DNA of 64,000 nt from Variovorax sp. PMC12. GTDB lineage: Bacteria > Pseudomonadota > Gammaproteobacteria > Burkholderiales > Burkholderiaceae_C. How positions within the stretch are numbered: position 1 is the stretch's first letter; each line of letters begins with the position of its first letter. The stretch covers positions 2,677,001-2,741,000 of the forward strand of contig NZ_CP027773.1 of NCBI RefSeq assembly GCF_003019815.1, written 5' to 3'. Under the pieces are notes generated by a model. The model was not told where the DNA came from and made no database searches. It was given only the letters and a program-made list of their open reading frames with translations. The translations under genes and the position numbers were made by a program. Below, piece after piece: positions 52,441-62,577 of this stretch.

Positions 52441-53061
52441 TCAGCGCGTGTTCTTCGTGATCTGCGGCGTCTTCACCGCCCCGATGCCGCCCAGGAACAG
52501 ATCGGCCACGATCGGCGCGATGGCCGCGTGGTCGAGCCGGCCGTCGGGCTTCATCCAGGTGAACATCCAGTTGATCATGCCGAACAGCAGCATGGTCAGC
52601 GGCTTGGCGAGGTCGTCGCTCGGCGCGCCGGGGCGCAGTGCCGAGACGGCGCGCGCAAAGCCCGCGACCACCTCGCGCTCTTTGTCGAGCACGCGCTCGC
52701 GGTCGGCCTCTTCGAGAAAGCGCACGTCGTCGGTCAGCACGCGGTGCGCGTCCTGCGCGCCGGCATATTCCTCGACGATGCGGTAGATGAAGCGGCGCAG
52801 GCGCTCTTCGTCGGTCTGCGTCGAGGCCTCTTCCTCGGCCACCAGGGCGGCGAGCTTGGACACGTGCGTCTCGGCGATGCTGATCAGCAGGCTGCTCTTG
52901 TCCTTGTAGTAGTGGTAGAGCGTGGCCTTCGAGAGGCCGCAGGCCTCTGCCACCTGGTTCATCGAGGTGGCGGGGTAGCCGCTGCGCGCGAACAGTTGCG
53001 CGGCCTGCGCGAGGATCAGTTCACGCTGGTCGTCGTAGGTGGCGGATCTTCCACGCGGCAT
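52441..53061 (-). CDS. paaR: TetR-family repressor of the paa genes (PaaR)
   Basis: A 206-residue TetR-family repressor. The HTH is QRELILAQAAQLFARSGYPATSMNQVAEACGLSKATLYHYYKDK (12-55, shown by its core ATSMNQVAEACGLSKATLY). The C-terminal domain is helical, as in PaaR of Burkholderia, which responds to phenylacetyl-CoA. It is 64 bp behind paaY on the same strand, divergent from paaG. The palindrome at 53812-53825 is its likely operator. Confidence 0.82.
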   Translation of the reverse strand: MPRGRSATYDDQRELILAQAAQLFARSGYPATSMNQVAEACGLSKATLYHYYKDKSSLLISIAETHVSKLAALVAEEEASTQTDEERLRRFIYRIVEEYAGAQDAHRVLTDDVRFLEEADRERVLDKEREVVAGFARAVSALRPGAPSDDLAKPLTMLLFGMINWMFTWMKPDGRLDHAAIAPIVADLFLGGIGAVKTPQITKNTR

Positions 53062-53125
53062 CGGGTCGGTTTCCTGGGTTGGGCTGTTGGAACAACGCGC
53101 GATCTTGCACGAAGCGCGATCGCGT

Positions 53126-53728
53126 TCAGCCGCGCTTGGTCGCGATGAGCGAGCGCACGTCGGTGGCCGGCAGGCGCGGCCTGCCCTGCTCCACCCGGGC
53201 GAGCGGCGCTACCTCGTGCAGGCTGGCGAGGCTGCGTACCGTGAGCGCCTGGTAGGTGTGCGTGCCTTCCAGCTTCCAGGCGATCTCGTCCTCGGTCAGC
53301 TCGCGCTTCACCTTGGCCGGGATGCCCGCCACCAGCGAGCGCGCCGGCACCTTCATGCCGGCCGGCACGAAGGCGCAGGCCGCGACGATGGCCTTCTCGC
53401 CGATCTCGGCCTCGTCCATGACCACCGCGTTCATGCCCACCAGCGCGTCGCGCCGCACGATGCAGCTGTGCAGGATCGCGCCGTGGCCGATGTGGCCGTT
53501 GGCCTCGATCACCGTGTCGTTGTCGGGAAAGCCGTGCACGCAGCAATGGTCCTGCACGTTCGAGCCCTCCTCCAGCACGATGCGGCCGAAGTCGCCGCGC
53601 AGGCTGGCGCAGGGGCCCACATAGCAGTTGGGGCCGACGATCACGTCGCCGATGAGCACGGCCGTGGGGTGCACGTAGGCGCTCGGATCGACGACCGGGA
53701 TCACGCCGTCGATGGAATAGCTGGGCAT
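53126..53728 (-). CDS. paaY: PaaY gamma-carbonic-anhydrase-like thioesterase
   Basis: A 200-residue left-handed beta-helix protein of hexapeptide repeats (VIVGPNCYVGPCASLRGDFG and similar), with metal-binding histidines in HCCVHGF and GHIGHGA. PaaY of the phenylacetate pathway hydrolyses dead-end acyl-CoA by-products. The ATG at 53728 follows GGAGACCGA by 0-5 bp; the longer frame enters the paaG promoter region. Confidence 0.9.
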   Translation of the reverse strand: MPSYSIDGVIPVVDPSAYVHPTAVLIGDVIVGPNCYVGPCASLRGDFGRIVLEEGSNVQDHCCVHGFPDNDTVIEANGHIGHGAILHSCIVRRDALVGMNAVVMDEAEIGEKAIVAACAFVPAGMKVPARSLVAGIPAKVKRELTEDEIAWKLEGTHTYQALTVRSLASLHEVAPLARVEQGRPRLPATDVRSLIATKRG

Positions 53729-53811
53729 TCGGTCTCCTTTGTCTTCGGGTCTCAGGGTTTGCCCTGAAGCGACCCCGCTTGTGTCGGAATCGAGGTCGAT
53801 CCTAAAATCAA

Positions 53812-53825
53812 CCGAACGGTCGGTC
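53812..53825. promoter_or_regulatory. PaaR (TetR) operator candidate
   Basis: ACCGA-ACGG-TCGGT is a dyad centred in the paaY/paaG divergent region, 53 bp before the paaG start. Burkholderia paa promoters are reported to carry palindromes of the ACCGACCG type, which this resembles (from memory). Confidence 0.7.
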
Positions 53826-53877
53826 AATAGTGTTTGCACGCCAGGCCGCCTCCCACGAAGGACGAAAGAGACACGCA

Positions 53878-54681
53878 ATGACTGAGCCTTTGGTACTCAT
53901 CAGCAACGCGGGCGCGGTGCGCACGCTGAGCCTGAACCGCCCCGCGGCGCTCAACAGCTTCACCACCGGGCTGCATGCCGAGCTGATGGCCGCCCTCGAA
54001 GCGGCGGCGAACGACGAGGTCGTGCGCTGCGTGGTGCTCACCGGCGCCGGCCGCGCCTTCTGCGCGGGGCAAGACCTGGCCGACCCGTCGGTCGCGCCCG
54101 ACCCCACGCCCGGTGCCGCGCCCAAGGACCTGGGCCATGTCATCTCCAGCTACTACGCCCCGCTCGTCGCGCGCCTGCGCTCGATGCCGGTGCCGGTGGT
54201 TGCCGCCGTCAACGGCGTGGCCGCCGGCGCGGGCGCCAACCTGGCGCTGTGCTGCGACCTCGTGGTGGCGGGCCGCTCGGCCAGCTTCATCCAGGCCTTC
54301 ACCAAGATCGGCCTCGTGCCCGACACGGGCGGCACCTGGCTGCTGCCGCGCCTCGTCGGCTCGGCCCGCGCGCTGGGCATCGCGATGCTCGGCGACAAGC
54401 TGCCCGCCGAGGAAGCCGCGCGCATCGGCCTGATCTGGCAGTGCGTGGACGACGCGGCCCTGGCCGAAACAGCCGCCGCGCTCGCCACGAAGCTGGCGGG
54501 CATGCCCACCCGCGCCCTCGTCGCCACCCGCCAGACCATGGCCGCCGCGCAGGACATGGACCTGGACACCGCCCTCGCCGAAGAAGCCCGCATCCAGCGC
54601 GACCTGGGCAACGCCGACGACTACCGCGAAGGCGTCGAGGCCTTCCGCGCCAAGCGCGCGCCCGTCTTCAAGGACCGCTGA
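53878..54681 (+). CDS. paaG: Ring-1,2-epoxyphenylacetyl-CoA isomerase PaaG
   Basis: A 267-residue crotonase-fold isomerase that turns the ring epoxide into an oxepin-CoA after the PaaABCE step. Oxyanion-hole segments are RAFCAGQDLADPS (about 60-72) and NGVAAGAGANLALCCDLVVA (about 112-131); QAFTKIGLVPDTGGTWLLPR is the PaaG-typical stretch. The ATG at 53878 is preferred over an upstream start because of family N-terminus MTEPLVL. The next gene starts 2 bp after its stop. Confidence 0.93.
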   Translation: MTEPLVLISNAGAVRTLSLNRPAALNSFTTGLHAELMAALEAAANDEVVRCVVLTGAGRAFCAGQDLADPSVAPDPTPGAAPKDLGHVISSYYAPLVARLRSMPVPVVAAVNGVAAGAGANLALCCDLVVAGRSASFIQAFTKIGLVPDTGGTWLLPRLVGSARALGIAMLGDKLPAEEAARIGLIWQCVDDAALAETAAALATKLAGMPTRALVATRQTMAAAQDMDLDTALAEEARIQRDLGNADDYREGVEAFRAKRAPVFKDR

Positions 54682-54683
54682 GC

Positions 54684-55127
54684 ATGACCGACACACAACG
54701 CACGCCGCAGCAGACGGCCGAATACGTCCGCGACGGCATGTTCGCCAACGACAACGCCACCAAGGGCCTGGGCATGCGCATCGTCGAGGTCGGCCCCGGC
54801 CAGGCCACGATCGAGATGCGCGTGCGCTCCGAAATGCTCAACGGCCACGCCACCTGCCACGGCGGCTTCATGGCCACGCTGGCCGACTCCACCTTCGCCT
54901 TCGCCTGCAACTCGTACAACGAGCTGACCGTGGCCTCGGGCTTTTCCATCGACTTCATCGCCCCGGCGCGCGAGGGCGACCTGCTCACCGCGCGCTGCCA
55001 CGAGGTGTCGAAGGCCGGCCGCACCGGCGTGTACGACACCGAAATCACCAACCAGCGCGGCGAGCGCATCGCGATGTTCCGCGGCCGCTCCTACACGGCC
55101 AAGGGCCGCCCCGCCGTCGCTGCCTGA
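54684..55127 (+). CDS. paaI: PaaI hotdog thioesterase
   Basis: A 147-residue hotdog-fold thioesterase that releases CoA from inhibitory phenylacetyl-CoA derivatives. NGHATCHGGFMATLADSTFAFACNSYN (about 54-80) carries the catalytic Asp (ADS). It is 2 bp behind paaG and 15 bp before paaK, in the usual operon position. Confidence 0.93.
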   Translation: MTDTQRTPQQTAEYVRDGMFANDNATKGLGMRIVEVGPGQATIEMRVRSEMLNGHATCHGGFMATLADSTFAFACNSYNELTVASGFSIDFIAPAREGDLLTARCHEVSKAGRTGVYDTEITNQRGERIAMFRGRSYTAKGRPAVAA

Positions 55128-55142
55128 GGAGACATCCAGACC

Positions 55143-56456
<1,314 letters not shown>

Positions 56457-56495
56457 GCGCGCGCCGCTTCAACCCTCTTTCCAAAGGACACGCAC

Positions 56496-57506
56496 ATGTA
56501 CACCCAGGCAATGGACACCATGGGCAAGGACGCAGGCGACGGCAAGCAGAAGGCCGTGCGCTCCGCCGAAGAGATGCGGCTCGAGGAGCGCTTCGACGCC
56601 CACATCGACGCTGGCGACTTCATCGAGGCGAAAGACTGGATGCCCGAGCACTACCGCAAGACGCTGGTGCGGCAGATCAGCCAGCATGCGCACTCGGAAA
56701 TCGTCGGCATGCTGCCCGAGGGCAACTGGATCAGCCGCGCGCCCACGCTCAAGCGCAAGGCCATCCTGCTGGCCAAGGTGCAGGACGAAGGCGGCCACGG
56801 CCTCTACCTGTATGCCGCGGCGGAGACGCTGGGCACCTCGCGCGACCAGATGTTCGACGCGCTGCACAGCGGCAAGGCCAAGTACAGCTCGATCTTCAAC
56901 TACCCCACGCTCACCTGGGCCGACATGGGCACCATCGGCTGGCTGGTCGATGGCGCCGCCATCATGAACCAGGTGCCGATCTGCCGCTGCTCGTATGCGC
57001 CGTATGCGCGCGCCATGATCCGCATCTGCCGCGAGGAAAGCTTCCACCAGCGCCAGGGCTATGAAGCCCTGCTCACCATGATGACCCACGGCACCGACGC
57101 GCAGAAGGCCATGGTGCAGGACGCGGTCAACCGCTGGTGGTGGCCCTCGATCATGATGTTCGGCCCGCCGGACGACCAGTCGCCCAACAGCGCGCAGTCG
57201 ATGCGCTGGGGCATCAAGCGCTTCAGCAACGACGAGTTGCGCCAGAAGTTCGTCGACGCCACGGTGGAGCAGGCGCGCATCCTCGGCGTGACCCTGCCCG
57301 ACCCCGACCTGAAGTGGAACGAGGAGCGCCAGGCGCACGACTTCGGCGCCATCGACTGGAGCGAGTTCTGGCGCGTGATCGGCGGCGACGGCCCCTGCAA
57401 CCGCGAGCGGCTGCAGGCCCGCGTCGACGCCTGGGAAGAAGGCGCATGGGTGCGCGAAGCCGCGATGGCCCATGCCAACAAGCAACCGATGAAGGAGGCG
57501 GCATGA
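56496..57506 (+). CDS. paaA: Phenylacetyl-CoA epoxidase subunit PaaA
   Basis: A 336-residue catalytic di-iron subunit of the ring 1,2-phenylacetyl-CoA epoxidase. Helical ferritin-like core with iron ligands in KVQDEGGHGLYLY and REESFHQRQGYE (the E-x-x-H pairs). PaaA takes electrons from PaaE. It overlaps paaB by 4 bp. Confidence 0.96.
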   Translation: MYTQAMDTMGKDAGDGKQKAVRSAEEMRLEERFDAHIDAGDFIEAKDWMPEHYRKTLVRQISQHAHSEIVGMLPEGNWISRAPTLKRKAILLAKVQDEGGHGLYLYAAAETLGTSRDQMFDALHSGKAKYSSIFNYPTLTWADMGTIGWLVDGAAIMNQVPICRCSYAPYARAMIRICREESFHQRQGYEALLTMMTHGTDAQKAMVQDAVNRWWWPSIMMFGPPDDQSPNSAQSMRWGIKRFSNDELRQKFVDATVEQARILGVTLPDPDLKWNEERQAHDFGAIDWSEFWRVIGGDGPCNRERLQARVDAWEEGAWVREAAMAHANKQPMKEAA

Positions 57507-57799
57507 CCGTCGAACAGAAACAAGAGTGGCCCCTGTGGGAAGTATTCGTGCGCAGCAAGGCCGGCCTCGACCACAAGCACTGCGGCAGCCTGCACGCGGC
57601 CGATTCGAAGATGGCGATCCAGATGGCGCGCGACGTGTACACCCGCCGCCAGGAAGGCAGCAGCATCTGGGTGGTGCGCTCCGAGCAGATCGTGGCCAGC
57701 GACCCGGGCGACAAGGACATGTTCTTCGACCCGGCGGAAGACAAGGTCTACCGCCACCCGACCTTCTACGCGCTGCCCAAGTCGGTCGACCACATGTGA
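57503..57799 (+). CDS. paaB: Phenylacetyl-CoA epoxidase subunit PaaB
   Basis: A 98-residue structural subunit. WPLWEVFVRSKAGLDHKHCGSLHA (about 9-32) and the end FYALPKSVDHM are typical of PaaB, which bridges the PaaAC trimers. It overlaps the paaA stop by ATGA; paaC starts 14 bp later. Confidence 0.95.
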   Translation: MTVEQKQEWPLWEVFVRSKAGLDHKHCGSLHAADSKMAIQMARDVYTRRQEGSSIWVVRSEQIVASDPGDKDMFFDPAEDKVYRHPTFYALPKSVDHM

Positions 57800-57813
57800 G
57801 CAGGGCCAGGACC

Positions 57814-58593
57814 ATGCAAGCATCGATCGAACTGAACCGCACGCCCGCCGTGCAATACCTGCTGCGCATCGGCGACACCTGCCTCGTGCTGGCACAGCGC
57901 CTGGGCGAGTGGTGCGGCCACGCGCCAGTGCTGGAAGAAGACATCGCGATGGCCAACATCGCGCTCGACCTCGTCGGCCAGGCCCGGGCGCTGCTCACCC
58001 ACGCCGGCAAGCTGGAAGGCGCCGGCCGCGAGCATGACGAAGACCAGCTCGCCTACCTGCGCGAGGAGCGCGACTACTTCAACCTCACCATCGCCGAGCT
58101 GCCGCGCGGCGACTTCGCCTTTGCCGTGGTGCGCAACACCATGGTGTCGACGCTGCTCAAGCTGCTGTGGCAGCGCCTGGCCGCATCGAGCGACGCCGAG
58201 GTGGCCGCCATCGCCGGCAAGGCGGTGAAGGAAGCGCGCTACCACCAGCAGCACTCGGGCGACTGGGTCGTGCGCCTGGGCGACGGCACGGAAGAATCGC
58301 GCCGCCGCACGGAGAAAGCGCTGAAGCAGCTCTGGCTCTACGTGCCCGAACTGTTCGAGAGCGACGCCGTGGATGCCGAAGCCAGCGCCAGCGGCCTCGG
58401 CCCGGCCTGGAGCGAACTGCGCGAGCCCTGGCTCGCCGACATGCAACAGGTGCTGGACGCCGCCGGCCTCGCCATGCCCAAGGAAGCCGCCTTCCGCAGC
58501 ACCGGCAAGCACGGTGTGCACAGCGAGCACATGGGCTACATCCTGGCCGAGATGCAGCACCTGCAGCGCAGCTTCCCCGGAGGCGTGTGGTGA
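57814..58593 (+). CDS. paaC: Phenylacetyl-CoA epoxidase subunit PaaC
   Basis: A 259-residue helical structural partner of PaaA with the ferritin-like fold but without a functional di-iron site. LRIGDTCLVLAQRLGEWCGHAPVLEEDIA and KHGVHSEHMGYILAEMQHLQRSFPG are family signatures. Its stop overlaps the paaD start by one base. Confidence 0.94.
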   Translation: MQASIELNRTPAVQYLLRIGDTCLVLAQRLGEWCGHAPVLEEDIAMANIALDLVGQARALLTHAGKLEGAGREHDEDQLAYLREERDYFNLTIAELPRGDFAFAVVRNTMVSTLLKLLWQRLAASSDAEVAAIAGKAVKEARYHQQHSGDWVVRLGDGTEESRRRTEKALKQLWLYVPELFESDAVDAEASASGLGPAWSELREPWLADMQQVLDAAGLAMPKEAAFRSTGKHGVHSEHMGYILAEMQHLQRSFPGGVW

Positions 58594-59117
58594 TGAACGC
58601 GCTGGCGTCGCGCGTCGATGCGGCGTGGGCCGTGCTCCACACGGTGCCCGACCCCGAGGTGCCGGCCGTGTCGGTCTGCGACCTGGGCATCGTGCGCGAC
58701 GTGATCGAGCACGAAGACGGCCTGGAGATCGTGCTCACGCCCACCTACTCCGGCTGCCCCGCCACCGAAGCCATCGAGCACGACGTGCTGGCCGCCGTCG
58801 AGCAGGCCGGCCTGGGCCGTGCTCGCGCCACGCTGCGCCGCGCGCCCGCATGGACGAGCGACTGGATCAGCGAGGAAGGCCGCGCCAAGCTCAAGGCCTA
58901 CGGCATCGCGCCGCCCGCCCACCTCACCCCGGAAGCCGCGGCCAACACTGCCATGCCGATCAAGCTCTTCGGCCGCATCGCCGGCGAGCGCATCGCCTGT
59001 CCGCGCTGCGCGAGCGAGCGCACCGAGCGCCTCTCCGCATTCGGCTCCACCGCCTGCAAGGCCCTGTACCGCTGCATGGCGTGCAAGGAGCCGTTCGAAC
59101 ACTTCAAGCCGATCTAG
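58593..59117 (+). CDS. paaD: PaaD, MIP18/Fe-S assembly-like factor
   Basis: A 174-residue protein needed for maturation of the epoxidase Fe-S component. The N-terminal DUF59-like domain (about 10-110) has DPEVPAVSVCDLGIVRDV and TPTYSGCPATEAIE. The C-terminus has two cysteine pairs, CPRC and CMAC, for zinc or iron. Confidence 0.94.
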   Translation: MNALASRVDAAWAVLHTVPDPEVPAVSVCDLGIVRDVIEHEDGLEIVLTPTYSGCPATEAIEHDVLAAVEQAGLGRARATLRRAPAWTSDWISEEGRAKLKAYGIAPPAHLTPEAAANTAMPIKLFGRIAGERIACPRCASERTERLSAFGSTACKALYRCMACKEPFEHFKPI

Positions 59118-59132
59118 AAAAGCACCCCCGCG

Positions 59133-60218
59133 ATGAGCACCCTCTTCCATCCCCTGCGCGTGAAGGCCATCGAGCCCGACACGGCCGAGGCCGTCATCGT
59201 GTCCTTCGAAGTCCCCACCGACCTGCAGGAAGTGTTCGGCTTCACGCAAGGCCAGTACCTCACGCTTCGCAAGGACATCGACGGCCAGGACCTGCGCCGC
59301 TCCTATTCGATATGCGCCGGCCTCGACGACGGCGAGCTGCGCGTCGGCGTGCGCAAGGTGCGCGGCGGCGTGTTCTCCAACTGGATCAACGCCAGCCTGC
59401 AGCCCGGCGACACCCTGCAGGTGATGGCGCCGCAGGGCCGCTTCTTCGTGCCCATCGAGCCGGCCTCGGCGCGGCACCACGTCGGCATCGCGGGCGGCAG
59501 CGGCATCACGCCGATCCTGTCGATCATGAAGACGGTGCTGGCGCGCGAGCCCGCGAGCCGCTTCACGCTGATCTACGGCAACCGCCAGCTGCAGTCCACG
59601 ATGTTCAAGGAAGAAATCGAGGACCTGAAGAACCGCTACATGACCCGGCTGGTGCTGCAGCACGTGTTCTCCGACGAGCACACCGATTCGCCCCTGGGCT
59701 TCGGCGTGATGAACCGCGAGAAGATCGGCGAATTCCTGCAGAGCGTGGTGCCCGCCGCGCAGATCGACCATGTGTACGTGTGCGGCCCGTTCCAGATGAA
59801 CGACGAGGCCGAGGCCGCGCTGCTGGCGGCGGGCGTGCCCGAGGAGCGCATCCACATCGAGCGCTTCGGCGTGGCGCTGCCCTCGGCCACGCAGGTGGGC
59901 GCGGTGGTGCACGAGGCCCAGCCCGGCGACGCCAAGCAGTCGCGCATCACCATCGTGCGCGACGGCCTGCAGCGCGAGATCACCTTCACCGAAGGCCAGC
60001 CCAGCATCCTCGACGCGGCTTCGGCGGCGGGGCTGGAAGTGCCGTTCTCCTGCACGTCGGGCGTGTGCGGCACATGCCGCGCCAAGCTGGTGGACGGGGA
60101 AGTCCGAATGGAGCGCAACTTCGCTCTCGACAAGAATGAGGTGGCCGCGGGTTTCGTGCTGACCTGCCAGGCGCACCCCCTCACCGAATGCGTCACGCTC
60201 TCCTTCGACGAGCGGTGA
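59133..60218 (+). CDS. paaE: Phenylacetyl-CoA epoxidase reductase PaaE
   Basis: A 361-residue NADPH reductase of the epoxidase. Flavin-binding FAD domain (about 1-105; LRRSYSICAG), NADPH domain (about 110-235; AGGSGITPILSI), and a plant-type [2Fe-2S] ferredoxin domain at the C-terminus with CTSGVCGTC and a last Cys in LTCQAHP. Last gene of the paaGIKABCDE run. Confidence 0.95.
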   Translation: MSTLFHPLRVKAIEPDTAEAVIVSFEVPTDLQEVFGFTQGQYLTLRKDIDGQDLRRSYSICAGLDDGELRVGVRKVRGGVFSNWINASLQPGDTLQVMAPQGRFFVPIEPASARHHVGIAGGSGITPILSIMKTVLAREPASRFTLIYGNRQLQSTMFKEEIEDLKNRYMTRLVLQHVFSDEHTDSPLGFGVMNREKIGEFLQSVVPAAQIDHVYVCGPFQMNDEAEAALLAAGVPEERIHIERFGVALPSATQVGAVVHEAQPGDAKQSRITIVRDGLQREITFTEGQPSILDAASAAGLEVPFSCTSGVCGTCRAKLVDGEVRMERNFALDKNEVAAGFVLTCQAHPLTECVTLSFDER

Positions 60219-60265
60219 TAGATACTTCAGTCCTCAACAATTTTTCAACCCGGAGACAAGTCCAA

Positions 60266-61411
60266 ATGAAATTCTTCAAGCCCCTGCTGATCGCAGCGCT
60301 GTGCGCCACCGCCGCCGCCTCGTGGGCCGACGTCAATGTCGGCGTCACCATCTCGGCCACCGGCCCGGCAGCATCGCTGGGCATCCCCGAGAAGAACACC
60401 ATCTCGCTGATGCCCAAGACGATCGGCGGGCAGAAGATCAACTACATCGTGCTGGACGACGCCTCCGACACCACCGCGGCCGTCAACAACACGCGCAAGC
60501 TCATCGCAGAGAACAAGGTCGACGTGATCCTGGGCTCGACCACCACGCCGGCCTCGCTCGCCATGATCGACGTGGCCAGCGAAGCGCAGACGCCGATGAT
60601 CTCGGTGGCCGCGTCGGCCCGCATCATCGAGCCGATGGACGCCAAGAAGAAGTGGGTGTTCAAGACGCCGCAGAACGACATCATGATGTCCCTGGCCATC
60701 GCCGAGCACATGGCCGCCAACGGCGTGAAGACCGTCGCCTTCATCGGCTTCTCCGACGCCTACGGCGAAGGCTGGTCGCAGGAATTCGCCAAGGCCGCCG
60801 ACCTGAAGAAGATCAAGGTCGTGGCCAACGAGCGCTATGCCCGCACCGACACCTCGGTGACCGGCCAGGCCCTGAAGATCATGGCCGCCAAGCCCGACGC
60901 GGTGCTGGTGGCCGGCTCCGGCACGCCGGCCGCGCTGCCGCAGAAGACGCTGAAGGAACGCGGCTACGGCGGCAAGATGTACCAGACTCACGGCGTGGCC
61001 AACGCCGACTTCCTGCGCGTGGGCGGCAAGGACGTGGAAGGCACCTTCCTGCCCGCCGGCCCGGTGCTGGTGGCCGACCAGCTGCCGGCCAGCAACCCGG
61101 TGAAGAAGTCCGCGCTCGCCTATGTGTCCGCGTATGAAGCCGCCTACGGCAAGGGCTCGGTCTCGACCTTCGGCGCGCACGCCTGGGACGCCGGCCTGCT
61201 GATGAGCTCGGCCGTGCCGGCCGCGCTGAAGAAGGCGCAGCCCGGCACGCCCGAATTCCGTGCGGCGCTGCGCGACGCGCTGGAGCAGACCAAGGATGTG
61301 TCCGGCGCGCACGGCGTGTTCAACATGACCGCGCAGGACCACCTGGGCCTGGACCAGCGCGCCCGCGTGATGGTGAAGATCGAGAACGGCGCCTGGAAGT
61401 ATCAGCCCTGA
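60266..61411 (+). CDS. Branched-chain-type ABC transporter substrate-binding protein
   Basis: A 381-residue periplasmic binding protein of the LivJ family: signal peptide (1-22, cut after SWA), then the leucine-binding fold with VNVGVTISATGPAASLGIPEKN and GFSDAYGEGWSQEF. It begins 47 bp after paaE on the same strand, so it may bind phenylacetate or a related aromatic acid. Ligand not proven by sequence. Confidence 0.9.
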   Translation: MKFFKPLLIAALCATAAASWADVNVGVTISATGPAASLGIPEKNTISLMPKTIGGQKINYIVLDDASDTTAAVNNTRKLIAENKVDVILGSTTTPASLAMIDVASEAQTPMISVAASARIIEPMDAKKKWVFKTPQNDIMMSLAIAEHMAANGVKTVAFIGFSDAYGEGWSQEFAKAADLKKIKVVANERYARTDTSVTGQALKIMAAKPDAVLVAGSGTPAALPQKTLKERGYGGKMYQTHGVANADFLRVGGKDVEGTFLPAGPVLVADQLPASNPVKKSALAYVSAYEAAYGKGSVSTFGAHAWDAGLLMSSAVPAALKKAQPGTPEFRAALRDALEQTKDVSGAHGVFNMTAQDHLGLDQRARVMVKIENGAWKYQP

Positions 61412-61473
61412 TCCTGGGCTCACCCCCAGGCTCCGCGCACTTCGTGTCGCTTCTCCCACCCCCTGCCGGGGGC

Positions 61474-61510
61474 AACACCTGAGGCCCGGCAAAGCCGGTT
61501 CCTCGGTGTT
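61474..61510. repeat. Short hairpin repeat, copy 2 (also at 12085)
   Basis: Nested stem: AACACC/GGTGTT, GAGG/CCTC and CCGGC-AAA-GCCGG, in the 137-bp gap between the binding-protein gene and livH. It shares its right half with the hairpin at 12085. A further GC-rich CCCCCAG...CTGCCGGGGG region sits just upstream. It could be a 3'-end stabiliser that gives extra binding-protein transcript. Confidence 0.6.
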
Positions 61511-61548
61511 CCTGAACTGAGTCACGGGCGACGCCCGAAGGTTGTTTT

Positions 61549-62577
61549 ATGGATTTGCAGATTGCCCTGTTGCTGGGGCAGGACGGCATCGTGAACGGCG
61601 CGGTCTACGGACTGATGGCGCTCGCGCTGGTGCTGGTGTTTTCGGTCACGCGCGTGATCTTCATCCCGCAGGGCGAGTTCGTCGCCTTCGGTGCGCTCTC
61701 CATGGCCGCGCTGCAGGGCGGCCGCGCGCCTTCCACGCTGTGGCTGCTGCTGGCGCTGGCGGTGATCGTGCTGGTGGTGGAAGCATGGCGCTGGAAGCGC
61801 GGCGCCGTCGTCGACTGGCGCTCGGCGCTGACATGGTGCGTGGCCTTCCCGGCCTTGGCGGCGGTGCTGATACTGGGCCTGAAGCCCACATCGCTCGCGA
61901 TGCAGTCGCTCGCCACGCTGGTGCTGATCGCGCCGCTGGGCCCGCTGCTCTACCGCGTCGCCTACCGCCCGCTGGCCGACGCCAGCGTGCTGATGCTGCT
62001 GATCGTCTCGGTGGCGCTGCACGGCGTGCTGGTCGGCCTGGGGCTCTTCTTCTTCGGTGCCGAGGGTTCGCGCACCAGCGCGTTCTCCGAGGCGCGCTTC
62101 GACCTCGGCGGCATTCCGGTCAACGGACAGTCGCTGGTGGTGGTCGGCGTCACGCTGGTGCTGGTGATCGCCATGTTCTGGTTCTTCGGCCGCTCGATGA
62201 TCGGCAAGGCGCTGCGCGCCACCGCCATCAACCGCGTGGGCGCACGGCTCTCGGGCATTCCCACCGAACTGTCGGGCGACCTGAGCTTCGCGCTGGCCGC
62301 CGTCATCGGCGCCATCTCGGGGCTGTTGATCGCTCCCATCACCACGGTCTACTACGACACCGGCTTCCTGATCGGCCTGAAGGGCTTCGTGGCCGCCATC
62401 GTCGGCGGGCTCGCGAGCTATCCGCTGGCGCTCGCGGGCGCGCTGCTGGTCGGCCTGCTCGAAGCCTTCTCTTCCTTCTGGGCCAGCGCATACAAGGAAG
62501 TGCTGGTGTTCACCCTGATCATCCCGGTGCTGCTGTGGCGCTCGCTCAACAGCCATCATGTGGAGGACGAGGAATGA
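61549..62577 (+). CDS. Branched-chain ABC permease LivH
   Basis: A 342-residue inner-membrane permease with about eight hydrophobic segments. GIVNGAVYGLMALALVLVFSVTRVIFIPQGEFVAFGA is the LivH-type start; a conserved loop with GKALRATAINRVGARLSGIPTE precedes the last segments. Its stop overlaps the next gene by ATGA. Confidence 0.9.
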   Translation: MDLQIALLLGQDGIVNGAVYGLMALALVLVFSVTRVIFIPQGEFVAFGALSMAALQGGRAPSTLWLLLALAVIVLVVEAWRWKRGAVVDWRSALTWCVAFPALAAVLILGLKPTSLAMQSLATLVLIAPLGPLLYRVAYRPLADASVLMLLIVSVALHGVLVGLGLFFFGAEGSRTSAFSEARFDLGGIPVNGQSLVVVGVTLVLVIAMFWFFGRSMIGKALRATAINRVGARLSGIPTELSGDLSFALAAVIGAISGLLIAPITTVYYDTGFLIGLKGFVAAIVGGLASYPLALAGALLVGLLEAFSSFWASAYKEVLVFTLIIPVLLWRSLNSHHVEDEE

